The notes beneath the pieces were generated by a model, which was given only the letters and a program-made list of their open reading frames with translations, was not told the origin of the DNA and did not search any database. From Bacteroidales bacterium (GTDB lineage: Bacteria > Bacteroidota > Bacteroidia > Bacteroidales > UBA932), in assembly GCA_024402135.1 (NCBI GenBank), contig JAKSJN010000016.1, positions 1 to 48,315 on the forward strand: a stretch of DNA of 48,315 nucleotides, read 5' to 3'. Made by a program: the position numbers and the translations under genes. Numbering within the stretch: the first letter of the stretch is position 1; each line of letters begins with the position of its first letter. Positions 1 through 9,661 of this stretch are shown in pieces.

Positions 1-674
1 GTCTTCTCCGTGAGGAGACCGAGTGCTTCGCTTTCCTCGCAGGTCACGAGTCTTATGCTGCTGCTGAAGGCGCTATCAAGATCGCTGAGATGGCTAACAA
101 GGTACGTCAGAAGCCTCTTCGCGTCATCCTTAACGGTCTCGGAAAGGATGCTGCAAAGATCATCTCACGTATCAACGGTTTCACCTATGTACAGACCCAG
201 TTCGACTACTACACCGGTGACTATGAGATCATCAGCGAGACCCGCTACTCAGAGGGTGTCCGCGGTGGCGTTCGCTGCTACGGTGCTGACGATGTACGTG
301 AGGGTGTAAAGATCATGTGGAAGGAGGGTGTAGATGTATCTATCACCGGTAACTCTACCAACCCTACCCGTTTCCAGCATCCAGTTGCTGGTACCTACAA
401 GAAGGAGCGCGTGCTCGCTGGCAAGCCTTACTTCTCAGTAGCATCAGGTGGTGGTACCGGCCGTACCCTTCACCCAGACAACATGGCTGCCGGTCCTGCT
501 TCTTACGGTATGACAGATACATTGGGTCGTATGCACTCTGACGCTCAGTTCGCAGGTTCATCTTCAGTTCCTGCACACGTTGAGATGATGGGCTTCCTCG
601 GCATGGGTAACAACCCTATGGTAGGTTGCTCAGTAGCTGTAGCAGTTGCAGTTTCTCAGGCTCTCAGCAAGTAA
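1..674 (+). CDS. GGGtGRT family protein, 3' part only
   Basis: The reading frame is already open at base 3, so the gene starts upstream of the window; the 223 visible residues are its C-terminal part, and the ATG at 90 is an internal Met. The hallmark S-G-G-G-T-G-R-T-L-H-P run that names the family (Pfam GGGtGRT) is plain to see near the middle of the visible part. Family members are about 330 residues, so roughly the first third is missing. Function is unknown; from memory, relatives often sit beside NifU-like iron-sulfur scaffold genes, which cannot be checked here because the upstream neighbour is outside the window. A hairpin terminator follows the stop. Confidence 0.85.
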   Translation, partial: LLREETECFAFLAGHESYAAAEGAIKIAEMANKVRQKPLRVILNGLGKDAAKIISRINGFTYVQTQFDYYTGDYEIISETRYSEGVRGGVRCYGADDVREGVKIMWKEGVDVSITGNSTNPTRFQHPVAGTYKKERVLAGKPYFSVASGGGTGRTLHPDNMAAGPASYGMTDTLGRMHSDAQFAGSSSVPAHVEMMGFLGMGNNPMVGCSVAVAVAVSQALSK

Positions 675-696
675 TTTTATACTTAGCATATGAATG

Positions 697-731
697 TCCC
701 CGTAATCAGATGATGGTTACGGGGATTTTTC
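697..731 (+). terminator. Rho-independent terminator of the GGGtGRT gene
   Basis: Stem CCCCGTAA (698-705) pairs with TTACGGGG (717-724), followed by A and a run of T. Confidence 0.8.
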
Positions 732-733
732 GG

Positions 734-741
734 TATATTTG
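734..741 (+). promoter_or_regulatory. -7 element for the SDR gene
   Basis: TATATTTG matches the Bacteroidetes -7 consensus TAnnTTTG and lies 29 nt before the ATG. No good -33 TTG is visible, partly because the terminator stem occupies that place. Confidence 0.5.
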
Positions 742-769
742 TAGAGAATGGTAGATCGGGAACCAAAAG

Positions 770-1513
770 ATGATCATGAAAGAATTTGAAGATAAGGTCG
801 TTGTCGTTACAGGCGGAGCTCAGGGCATCGGGCGTTGCATCGTGGAGCAATTCGCTGAAGCAGGAGCACAGGTCTGTATCATCGACAAACAGGCTGAACC
901 TGACTGGTTGCCCGATAATGTGGGCTGCTATTTCCAGGGCGACATATCTGAGAAGGAAGTCCTCGAGTCCTTTGCCAGCTGGGTTGTGAATTCCTATGGC
1001 CACGTCGACGTGATCGTCAACAATGCAATTCCGGAAATGCACGGCATCGACGACTGCAGCTACGAGGAGTTCCAGTATGCTCTCAGCGTCGGCGTGACGG
1101 CTCCTTTCTATCTGGTCAAACTCATGGTTCCGTATCTTGGTGCCGGAGCCTCGATCATCAATATCTCTTCTTCGCGTGACCGCATGAGCATGCCGCAGAC
1201 CGAAAGCTATACGGCAGCAAAAGGCGGAATTGCAGCTCTTACCCACGCAATGGCCGTCAGCCTCCGCGAGAAAGCAAGGGTCAACTCGATTTCACCCGGT
1301 TGGATCGACACCGATTATACGGTATATGAAGGACCGGACGCCACGCAGCAGCCTGTCGGCAGGGTCGGCAATCCGCTTGACATAGCGAACATGGTGCTTT
1401 ACCTCTGCAGCGACAAGGCCGGTTTCATCACCGGCGAGAACATCTGCATCGACGGAGGCATGACACACCAGATGATTTACCACGCCGAGCACGGCTGGTC
1501 ACTGAAAGACTGA
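770..1513 (+). CDS. Short-chain dehydrogenase/reductase (SDR), classical type
   Basis: NAD(P)-dependent oxidoreductase of 247 residues, the usual length of a classical SDR. The cofactor loop T-G-G-A-Q-G-I-G is at 14-21, the N-N-A motif at 84-86, the catalytic Ser around 133-135, Tyr147 and Lys151 (YxxxK), and P-G-W at 176-178. An acidic residue after the second strand (Asp39) suggests NAD rather than NADP. No signal peptide, so cytoplasmic. The substrate cannot be read from the sequence. The start could be the ATG at 770 or at 776; both lie just downstream of the -7 element at 734. The CE1 esterase follows 35 nt later and may be co-transcribed, which hints at sugar or aromatic-acid metabolism, but this is only inference. 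Confidence 0.85.
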   Translation: MIMKEFEDKVVVVTGGAQGIGRCIVEQFAEAGAQVCIIDKQAEPDWLPDNVGCYFQGDISEKEVLESFASWVVNSYGHVDVIVNNAIPEMHGIDDCSYEEFQYALSVGVTAPFYLVKLMVPYLGAGASIINISSSRDRMSMPQTESYTAAKGGIAALTHAMAVSLREKARVNSISPGWIDTDYTVYEGPDATQQPVGRVGNPLDIANMVLYLCSDKAGFITGENICIDGGMTHQMIYHAEHGWSLKD

Positions 1514-1530
1514 AACAGGAAAACATATAA

Positions 1531-2658
<1,128 letters not shown>

Positions 2659-2678
2659 TCAAACATCACTATTGATTG

Positions 2679-2705
2679 AGGTGGCCTGACCGGCCACCTT
2701 TTTTT
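2679..2705 (+). terminator. Rho-independent terminator after the CE1 esterase
   Basis: Perfect 8-bp stem AGGTGGCC/GGCCACCT (2679-2686 and 2692-2699), 5-nt loop, then an uninterrupted T run to 2705. Confidence 0.9.
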
Positions 2706-2731
2706 GTTGCTGAGAAGTGCGGATAATTTGC

Positions 2732-2739
2732 TATATTTG
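2732..2739 (+). promoter_or_regulatory. -7 element for the GH115 gene
   Basis: TATATTTG fits TAnnTTTG; a TTG at 2707-2709 lies 22 nt upstream, slightly wide for a -33 element. The transcript would start near 2746, leaving a short A-rich leader before the ATG at 2784. Confidence 0.55.
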
Positions 2740-2783
2740 GGTACGTTAACAACCACGTTATATAGCACAAAAACCAAGCTGAT

Positions 2784-5306
2784 ATGAATATGAAACCCCT
2801 ATTGCTGGCGGTGATGGCAATCTTTCTGTCATCGGCAGCAAATGCCGCAGAACAATTCGTCTCCTTTAGCCGGACAGATGAATCGCAGATTCGGCTTACC
2901 CAGACAAAGGATACGGTCGTTTATTCTCCTGCAGACTGGGCTGGAGTGAAACTGGCCGTGCAGAACCTCAGGAATGACCTGAAAGCAGTGACAGGAAGCG
3001 ACAATGCTCCCATCATTGTTGCAACGGTAGGGAAGAGCCCGATCGCAAATCAGTATAAGGAACTGTCTGCTCAGCTCAAGGGAAAATGGGAGCAGTACTA
3101 TATCAAGACAATCAAGACGGCGGACGGAAAGGATGCTGTACTGATTCTTGGCTCCGACAAGCGAGGTACCATTTATGGCATATATGAGCTTTCGCGTCAG
3201 ATTGGTGTGTCTCCATGGTACTGGATGGCAGATGCTCCTATCCAGAAGCACTCTGAGATATATGTTGCCGACGGCACATATACTGACGGCGAGCCTAAGG
3301 TCAAGTATCGCGGAATATTCATCAACGACGAGTCGCCTTCTTTTACATCGTGGTGTCACAACCATTATGGCGGTGTCAATTCGAAGGCTTATGAAAGAAT
3401 ATTCGAGCTGATGCTCCGAATGAAGGCCAATTATTTCTGGCCTGCCATGTGGGGCAATGCCTTTAACGAGGATGATCCTTATTCTCCAGTCATGGCTGAC
3501 GAGATGGGTATAGTCATGGGAACATCACATCATGAACCTATGATGAGAGCCCACAAGGAGTACACTTCCCGTCGTGACGAGGTAGGTCCATGGGATTATG
3601 CTGTCAACCCAAAGCGTCTCGACAAGTTCTTCACAGAAGGCCTGGAACGCAATTCAAAGTTCGACAATATCATAACCATAGGCATGCGTGGAGACGGTGA
3701 TGTAGCCATGGGCCAGGGAAATGATGAAGATAATCTCAAGACTCTCGCAAAGGTTATCGACAGCCAGAGAAAGATCATCAGGAAGGTCTATCGCAAATCA
3801 CCGTCCGAGGTCCCTCAGCTGTGGGCAATCTTTACCGAGGTCCAGCGTTATTACGATGCCGGCTTCACGGTCCCGGATGACGTTACGCTTCTCTTCTGCG
3901 ATAACAACTGGGGATATATCCGCCGCAAAGGCACAGAAGCTGAACGTAAGAGAAAAGGTGGCCTTGGCCTGTATTACCACATCGATATGAACGGAGGCCC
4001 GTGGAATGACCGTTGGGTCAATACAACCACATTGCCAAAGTTGCGTCAGCAGCTGAATGAGGCTTACTCCAGCGGAGTCGACAGAATCTGGATCATCAAT
4101 GTCGGAGATCTTAAGCCGAAGGAAGTGCCGATCAATTTCATTATGGACTATGCTTGGAATCCAGAGGCAATCCAGCCTGGAGATGAGCAGGCGTGGCTTG
4201 AGAATTATACTGAAAGCATCTTCGGGAAGGAGTATGCACAGGAGACAGCCTATCTGATTTCAAGGTACAGCAAGTACAATCTCTGGCGCAAGCCTGAAAT
4301 TCAGGTGCCAGGTCTCTACAACGCAAAGGAAATGGCTATTACATCCCAGCGTTGGAACGAACTTGTTCTGAGAGCGGATGCTCTGAAGGAAAAGATGCCG
4401 GAGGAGATGCAGGATGCTTACTATCAGCTTGTATATTATCCTGTAGTTGCCAGTGCGAACCTTGCGCAGATATACAATTCCGCTACTTTGAAAGACAGCC
4501 TCAGCGTCGAGCTTCTGATGGAAAAGGACCGCAGGCTGAGCGAACATTACAATAGCGGTATTTCTGGCGGGAAGTGGGACGGAATGATGCTCGACAACCA
4601 TATCGGATATACGATGTGGTCAATTCCTCGGAGAAATACCAACCCACTTGCCATCAGGCAGTTTGATATTATCTATTCAGGCCTCGACTGTACCGAAGGC
4701 CCTGGAGATGAGATTGCTTTCCCTGCTTACAGTTTCTCCGCTCAGACAATCGGAGACGACGTCAGCTGGATGTTCCTGCCGGACCTGGGCCGTGGCAAGG
4801 GCTGCATGGGTAGCGACAACGTCATGGCGTCGAGCCATCCGGACGGCACGGGGCCTGCTCTTGTTTATGACTTTGAACTTGCGGATGACCTTGACAACTG
4901 TACCATAGCCCTGGGCGTCCTTCCTACGCAGGACGTCTACCCTGCACGCGGTCTCAGGATTGGAATCCAGATCGATGACCAGCCAATGATTACCATCGAT
5001 GCCCGCCAGGGCCTCCACGATGAGTTCAAGGAGTATACTCCTGAGAACCTTGCTCTGTCCAAAGTGCTCAAGGCTCGACCAGAGGAAGCTCATCTCGCGT
5101 TGAACGGCTGGATGGGACCAAGAAAGAACATCCGTCGTACCGAGGTGTTTGACAATGAACGATGGCTTGTGGCCGAGACCCCTGTTCCCAAGGGAAAGCA
5201 TACGTTGCGCGTCTTGATGATTGATCCGGAAGTTGTACTTGAGCAGATCGTTATCAATCCGAATAACAGTTACTACAGTTATTTCGGTGGCGGAATAGAA
5301 TTGTAA
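2784..5306 (+). CDS. Glycoside hydrolase family 115, xylan alpha-1,2-glucuronidase
   Basis: 840 residues, within the GH115 range. A signal peptide of about 21 residues ends at A-N-A-A. The family core is easily recognised: R-G-I-F-I-N-D-E near residue 175, W-C-H-N-H-Y-G-G, a run containing R-M-K-A-N-Y-F-W-P-A-M-W, G-T-S-H-H-E-P-M and R-G-D-G-D. The last 170 residues form the C-terminal beta-sandwich usual for these dimeric enzymes. GH115 enzymes remove (4-O-methyl-)glucuronic acid from internal xylose units of glucuronoxylan, acting outside the cytoplasm. The gene has its own promoter between the upstream terminator and the ATG. It lies between a CE1 esterase and a phosphatase-epimerase fusion, all exported; no SusC/SusD genes accompany it. 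Confidence 0.93.
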   Translation: MNMKPLLLAVMAIFLSSAANAAEQFVSFSRTDESQIRLTQTKDTVVYSPADWAGVKLAVQNLRNDLKAVTGSDNAPIIVATVGKSPIANQYKELSAQLKGKWEQYYIKTIKTADGKDAVLILGSDKRGTIYGIYELSRQIGVSPWYWMADAPIQKHSEIYVADGTYTDGEPKVKYRGIFINDESPSFTSWCHNHYGGVNSKAYERIFELMLRMKANYFWPAMWGNAFNEDDPYSPVMADEMGIVMGTSHHEPMMRAHKEYTSRRDEVGPWDYAVNPKRLDKFFTEGLERNSKFDNIITIGMRGDGDVAMGQGNDEDNLKTLAKVIDSQRKIIRKVYRKSPSEVPQLWAIFTEVQRYYDAGFTVPDDVTLLFCDNNWGYIRRKGTEAERKRKGGLGLYYHIDMNGGPWNDRWVNTTTLPKLRQQLNEAYSSGVDRIWIINVGDLKPKEVPINFIMDYAWNPEAIQPGDEQAWLENYTESIFGKEYAQETAYLISRYSKYNLWRKPEIQVPGLYNAKEMAITSQRWNELVLRADALKEKMPEEMQDAYYQLVYYPVVASANLAQIYNSATLKDSLSVELLMEKDRRLSEHYNSGISGGKWDGMMLDNHIGYTMWSIPRRNTNPLAIRQFDIIYSGLDCTEGPGDEIAFPAYSFSAQTIGDDVSWMFLPDLGRGKGCMGSDNVMASSHPDGTGPALVYDFELADDLDNCTIALGVLPTQDVYPARGLRIGIQIDDQPMITIDARQGLHDEFKEYTPENLALSKVLKARPEEAHLALNGWMGPRKNIRRTEVFDNERWLVAETPVPKGKHTLRVLMIDPEVVLEQIVINPNNSYYSYFGGGIEL

Positions 5307-5373
5307 TCTATATCTTTTAAACAATAGGAAATCATTTGGAAATACCTCATCCCTATCGTAAAGGACTAATAAT

Positions 5374-7881
5374 ATGAGAAAGCTGACATTATCAATCCTC
5401 TCTCTTGCGGCATGCATCAGCCTCAATGCCCAGAACGCGTTGTCGCTGATAACAGAGAACCCGGACCGTGCCGCCAACAACATGCACTCGTATGAGTTTG
5501 CAGAAATCCACGATACGCCGGCACCTAAAGGCTACAAGCCTTTCTACATCACCCATTATGGCCGTCATGGCTCACGCTATGAGCAGAATGCGACCTTCGG
5601 TGCGGCTGCGATAAAGACACTTGCACATCTTGACACTATGGGACTGCTTACCTCCCAGGGCAAGCTCCTTCTTGAGCAGATCAGAACGGTACAGGACGCC
5701 CATGTCGGAATGGAAGGAATGCTCACCCCTCGCGGTGCAAATGAGCATAGGCAGATCGCTGCCCGCATGGCTGACAGATATCCGGAGGTGTTCAAGAGCA
5801 AGGAGCGTGATCAGGTGAACTGCGTGGCCAGCACCAGCCAGCGCTGCATCGTCAGCATGACCAACTTCACCTACAGCCTCAAGGAAAAGTATCCAAAGCA
5901 GAACTTTACCTTCTCTACCGGCGAGAAGTTCATGCAGTACATCAACCCAAGCCTCAGGGTCTATGCACCAGGCAACGAGCCTCCGCAGAGACCGGGAGCG
6001 GGTGCTGCAGGTCCTATGCCGCCTATGGCATGGCCTATGGCACGTCCTGTCGATCCTCCATATGCCCCGGCTCCAGGCGTTCCGGGCTATGACTTCACCC
6101 GTTTCCTCAAGCCGCTTCTAACTGATTTCAACCGTGCGATGGCGGAGATCGGCAATCCTGAACCATTCATAAAGGCAGCGTTCTCCGCAGGCGGCATGTG
6201 TCAGGATGTTGACTTCCTCGGAATCGACATCTTCGGCAACTACTTCACTCCGGAGGAACTTGAATATCTCTGGGCATCAGGCAACGACAGCATCTACAGG
6301 ATGTGGGCGGCCTCACTGGAGGTCGGAGACAACATCAAGTACGCGGCGAGACCTCTTCTCAAGGACTTCATGGACAAGGCCGACGAGGCAATCCAGGCTG
6401 GCAGCCGCAGGTCTGCAGACCTAAGGTTCGGCCACGATACTGCAATCCTTCCTCTTTTCGCACTCCTCGGCGTCGACGACCTTGAGGGACGAAGATTCCT
6501 CACTGTCGAGGCTCATAAGAACGGCTGGTATGCTTTCGAGCAGATCCCTATGGGTACCAACTGCCAGATGATCTTCTACCGCAACAAGAGCGGCAATGTG
6601 CTTGCCAAGATACTCTACAATGAAAAGGAGGTCTGTCTTCCAGGTCTTGAGCCGGCTGCTGGTCCATACTACGAGTGGACCGAACTCCGCGCCTATTTCC
6701 AGGATCTCTATGACTGGAAGGCTGAGGCTGTAAAGCCGGTTTCAAAGCCAAAGCCACAGGTGACTGCTCCTGGAAACCTTCTTGATGCTGCGGCTTTCAA
6801 CACCGAGATTGATGGTAAGAAAGTATCTCTCTACACCATCACCAACGGTAACATCACAGCGCAGATTACCAACTACGGTGGCTATATCGTTGGAATCTAC
6901 ACCCCGGACAAGGATGGAAACTATGCCAATGTGGTCGGTCACAATGACAGTATCCAGGATTACATGGGTTTCAGCCGAAATCCTGCCGGTCCTGCTCTTG
7001 GCCGCTACGCAAACAGAATCGGAAACGCCAAGTTCACACTTGACGGAGTTGAGTACAATGTAACCAAGAACAACGGCCAGCATATACTTCACGGAGGAAG
7101 CAAGGCTTTCGACCATACCGTATGGGACGTGCTGGATGTTTCCCAGGACAAGGTCGTACTCAGCTGTACTCTTGAAGATGGTCTTGATGGTTTCCCTGGA
7201 AACATGACGACCATTCTCACCTTCTCTGTCACTGAGGACAATGGTGTGAGCATCGACTTTAAGGCAACAACAGACAAAACTACTGTCTGCAGCCTTTCGC
7301 ACCACGCATACTTCAACCTCAATGGAACGGATTCGGATGATATCCTCAACCATGTGATCACCATCAATTCCGACAAGATCACCGAGTCGGACGCAACCCT
7401 TATTCCTACCGGCAAATTCCTCCCTGTTGAAGGTACTCTCTTCGACTTCAGGAAGCCTGTGAAGCTCGGAGACAGACAGGTCGCTCCAGCTCCTATGCCC
7501 GCAATGCCAATGGGGCCACGCCCGGCAGGTCCAGGTGCCGGCGCACGTCCTGGACAGGGTGCCGGTCCAGCAGCACGCCCTCAAATGCCTCCAGTTCCAG
7601 ATGGAATGGTCCGCAGCTATGACCAGAACTTCTGTCTCAACCACAGCGAGGCTGGCAAGGTTGAGCTTGTCGCAGTCCTCAGTTCTCCAGAAACCGGCCG
7701 CGTGATGGAGGTCCTCAACGATCATCCGGGAATGCAGCTCTTCACAGGAAACAGAAAGGCAATCGCAATGGAGTCGCAGATGTATCCTGATTCACCGAAT
7801 CACCCTGAGTTCCCAAGCACGACTCTCCGCCCAGGTGAGACATATTCTCACACTGTGGTATACAGATTCAAGACTGAATAG
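5374..7881 (+). CDS. Exported histidine-acid-phosphatase / aldose-1-epimerase fusion with two Pro-rich inserts
   Basis: 835 residues. A signal peptide of about 20 residues ends L-N-A-Q. Domain 1 (about 25-450) is a branch-2 histidine phosphatase: R-H-G-S-R at 64-68 with nucleophile His65, and the acid motif H-D-T at 354-356. Domain 2 (about 468-835) is a galactose-mutarotase (GalM) domain: N-R-I-G at 547-550, H570, L-S-H-H-A-Y-F with H644 as likely general acid, D750, E800 as likely base, and P-D-S-P-N-H near 806-810. Both active sites look intact. Each domain is interrupted by a stretch rich in Pro, Ala, Gly, Met and Arg (about 199-238 and 703-745) that I do not expect in either family. Phosphatase and epimerase are normally separate proteins; the joint job (sugar-phosphate or inositol-phosphate turnover) is inference. 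The gene ends in a long terminator. Confidence 0.88.
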   Translation: MRKLTLSILSLAACISLNAQNALSLITENPDRAANNMHSYEFAEIHDTPAPKGYKPFYITHYGRHGSRYEQNATFGAAAIKTLAHLDTMGLLTSQGKLLLEQIRTVQDAHVGMEGMLTPRGANEHRQIAARMADRYPEVFKSKERDQVNCVASTSQRCIVSMTNFTYSLKEKYPKQNFTFSTGEKFMQYINPSLRVYAPGNEPPQRPGAGAAGPMPPMAWPMARPVDPPYAPAPGVPGYDFTRFLKPLLTDFNRAMAEIGNPEPFIKAAFSAGGMCQDVDFLGIDIFGNYFTPEELEYLWASGNDSIYRMWAASLEVGDNIKYAARPLLKDFMDKADEAIQAGSRRSADLRFGHDTAILPLFALLGVDDLEGRRFLTVEAHKNGWYAFEQIPMGTNCQMIFYRNKSGNVLAKILYNEKEVCLPGLEPAAGPYYEWTELRAYFQDLYDWKAEAVKPVSKPKPQVTAPGNLLDAAAFNTEIDGKKVSLYTITNGNITAQITNYGGYIVGIYTPDKDGNYANVVGHNDSIQDYMGFSRNPAGPALGRYANRIGNAKFTLDGVEYNVTKNNGQHILHGGSKAFDHTVWDVLDVSQDKVVLSCTLEDGLDGFPGNMTTILTFSVTEDNGVSIDFKATTDKTTVCSLSHHAYFNLNGTDSDDILNHVITINSDKITESDATLIPTGKFLPVEGTLFDFRKPVKLGDRQVAPAPMPAMPMGPRPAGPGAGARPGQGAGPAARPQMPPVPDGMVRSYDQNFCLNHSEAGKVELVAVLSSPETGRVMEVLNDHPGMQLFTGNRKAIAMESQMYPDSPNHPEFPSTTLRPGETYSHTVVYRFKTE

Positions 7882-7901
7882 TCCTTCATGGACAAATAAT
7901 A

Positions 7902-7945
7902 AATGACGCGAGGGGTTTCTGACAAGGACCCCTCGCGTCATTTTT
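7902..7945. terminator. Bidirectional terminator between convergent genes
   Basis: A 14-bp perfect stem (AATGACGCGAGGGG at 7902-7915 with its complement at 7929-7942), T5 on the right and an A-rich flank on the left. It serves the plus-strand fusion gene and probably the minus-strand ThuA gene ending at 7967. Confidence 0.88.
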
Positions 7946-7966
7946 ATTTTGTTTATGTCTGGAATA

Positions 7967-8701
7967 CTATTCGCCGGCTGCCCAGAGAATTCCTCTCTTC
8001 ATGATCTCAAGAGCTTCAGGAACTTCAAAGTCGCTTACGACATGGACGAGAGATGAGTAGAATACACGTCCTTCGCCATACTGGGTCTTCCATACTACCG
8101 GCATCACGTGACCGTCGATCCAAGAAGCATGATCGCCGTTGAAGGTAGTGGTTGCAAGAACCTTCACATTAGGGTCTACGTGCATATAGTACTGCTCCGA
8201 GGTCATGTGGAAATCCTTGAGACCGGCAGTGACAGGGTCATTGTGGTCGGTTATGTTGACGTCGTAATCGATGACTCCACCTGGATGAGCCACCCACTGA
8301 CCGCCTACCATGAACTGGAAGTCAGGGTTGTTTCTGAATGAGTCTCCGATTCCTCCATGCCATCCTGCGATAGGAGTGCCGCTCTTGACAGCGTTGAGAA
8401 GCCCTCTCTCCTGTGCAGGGGTGATGCGTCCCATTGTCCAGGCCTGGATGATGAGGTCAACGCTGCCCATCAGCTCGGCATCGGTATACACGCCAAGACT
8501 GTCTGAGGAAGTCACTGTCGCGCCCTGCTCTTCAAGCCATGGGAGAAGGAGTTCATGACATGGACCTGGATCGTGTCCGTCCCATCCTCCGTATACGTAG
8601 AGGACGTGCTTGCCTTCGAGGGTTCCTTCAGGTTTGTACTCTGTTGTTGTCTGGCATGCTGCGACAACTGCGCAGAGAAGAATGAATAATAGCTTTTTCA
8701 T
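7967..8701 (-). CDS. ThuA-domain lipoprotein (trehalose-utilisation family, GATase1-like fold)
   Basis: 244 residues, taking the ATG at 8701, because translation from there opens with a lipoprotein signal (M-K-K-L then V-A-A-C, Cys16). Longer in-frame extensions toward 8830 run into the promoter of the opposite gene and are rejected. The body matches the ThuA family: V-L-Y-V-Y-G-G-W-D-G-H near the start, G-W-H-G-G, and a C-terminal H-A-S-W-I-D-G then G-R-V-F-Y-S-S. ThuA-like proteins occur widely in Bacteroidetes sugar loci, but no reaction is established. The lipid anchor places it on a membrane facing the periplasm or the cell surface. It is divergent from the LamG lipoprotein gene at 8845. 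Confidence 0.82.
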   Translation of the reverse strand: MKKLLFILLCAVVAACQTTTEYKPEGTLEGKHVLYVYGGWDGHDPGPCHELLLPWLEEQGATVTSSDSLGVYTDAELMGSVDLIIQAWTMGRITPAQERGLLNAVKSGTPIAGWHGGIGDSFRNNPDFQFMVGGQWVAHPGGVIDYDVNITDHNDPVTAGLKDFHMTSEQYYMHVDPNVKVLATTTFNGDHASWIDGHVMPVVWKTQYGEGRVFYSSLVHVVSDFEVPEALEIMKRGILWAAGE

Positions 8702-8786
8702 ATTGGGAATGTTTTGTCTGTCGTATCGGGTGAGTTTGTACAGGAATAAAAATAGATGATTCGGTATTAAAAGCCAAAACAATTCA

Positions 8787-8814
8787 TTGAAAGTGAAGAT
8801 ATGTGCTATTTTTG
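8787..8814 (+). promoter_or_regulatory. Promoter of the LamG lipoprotein gene
   Basis: TATTTTTG at 8807-8814 fits the -7 consensus; TTG at 8787-8789 is a candidate -33 with a short 17-nt gap. Its place shows that translation starts at the ATG at 8845, not at a GTG further upstream. Confidence 0.55.
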
Positions 8815-8844
8815 CGTTGTTATCAACCAAAACAACGCATTATC

Positions 8845-9585
8845 ATGAACCGTATCTTCAAGGCAATTTCAGCTATCGCCTCCATCGCGCTCCTTTCCGC
8901 ATGCGGAAATCCTGATGAAAAGAACATCGTGCTTCATTATGACTTCAACGAAGTAGAAGGGAACATTGTAAAGGATCTAGGCCCGAATCATGTCGATGCA
9001 GTGCTGATGAATGAGGCATCTGTCGGCAACTCTATCATGTCCCTTGGTAATGGTTCCGGATATCTTGACATGACATCCAAGGCCGGAGATGTAATGAAGA
9101 CATTGGATGATTTCACTGTGTCAGCAATCTATAGGGTAAAGCCTGACACCAAGGTCGTCGGGTACGGCTACTTCCTCTGGTGCTTCTCCCAGAAAGAGGC
9201 TAATGCGGCTGAGGAGGGACCTTATCATGCATTCAGAATCAACGAGCAGAGGTGCGAAACTTCTACCGGCGGTTATAAGCATGAGACAGGCGTCCAGACG
9301 GGAACCATTTCCGAGATGGGACCATGGCTCAGTGTGATTTTCCGCCAGAAGGACGGACATGGAGAGCTCATTCTCGATGGCAAGGTGGTTGACACCGAAG
9401 ATGGCTTCCCAACTCCATCATCAATATTCCAGGTTGCTCCAGAGTTTAACTGGATGGGCCGTCCACCTTTCAATGGAGATCATTATCTCAACGGAGTCGA
9501 GGTTTATGACTATAGAATCTACGGCACTGCAATCAGCGATGACGAAGTTTCTAGACTTATGAAGCTTTCTGCAGAAGTGAAATAA
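8845..9585 (+). CDS. LamG/concanavalin-A-like jelly-roll lipoprotein
   Basis: 246 residues from the ATG at 8845. A lipoprotein signal ends L-L-S-A-C (Cys20). The rest reads as a single LamG/ConA-like lectin fold: an H-Y-D-F-N-E opening strand, D-D-F-T-V-S, L-I-L-D-G-K near 180, and a closing N-G-V-E-V-Y-D-Y-R-I-Y-G with S-D-D-E-V, a typical end of Laminin_G_3 domains. No catalytic signature is visible, so a carbohydrate-binding or structural surface role is likely but unproven. It is divergent from the ThuA lipoprotein. The pair may act on the same substrate, which is inference from position only. Confidence 0.75.
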   Translation: MNRIFKAISAIASIALLSACGNPDEKNIVLHYDFNEVEGNIVKDLGPNHVDAVLMNEASVGNSIMSLGNGSGYLDMTSKAGDVMKTLDDFTVSAIYRVKPDTKVVGYGYFLWCFSQKEANAAEEGPYHAFRINEQRCETSTGGYKHETGVQTGTISEMGPWLSVIFRQKDGHGELILDGKVVDTEDGFPTPSSIFQVAPEFNWMGRPPFNGDHYLNGVEVYDYRIYGTAISDDEVSRLMKLSAEVK

Positions 9586-9606
9586 AACTCGGTATAGAAT
9601 ATGGAA

Positions 9607-9636
9607 ATGAGGCTGACCATCACTGGCCAGCCTCAT
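9607..9636. terminator. Hairpin between convergent LamG and TonB-receptor genes
   Basis: Perfect 9-bp stem ATGAGGCTG/CAGCCTCAT (9607-9615 and 9628-9636) with an extra CCA/TGG inside the loop. The T run is weak on both sides, so termination strength is uncertain. Confidence 0.6.
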
Positions 9637-9661
9637 CGAGTTTATATGTTAGAGAAAAATC

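Noticed and set aside
10-309. Plus-strand open frame at the window start
   Set aside because: It is out of frame with the GGGtGRT gene, which is open from base 3; its Arg/Ser-rich composition is typical of shadow frames.
6742-7725. Long minus-strand open frame (327 codons) opposite the epimerase domain
   Set aside because: It is antisense to a strongly conserved domain, has no recognisable protein features, and reflects codon bias in the real gene. The same applies to long antisense frames at 4677-5483 and 26080-26946.
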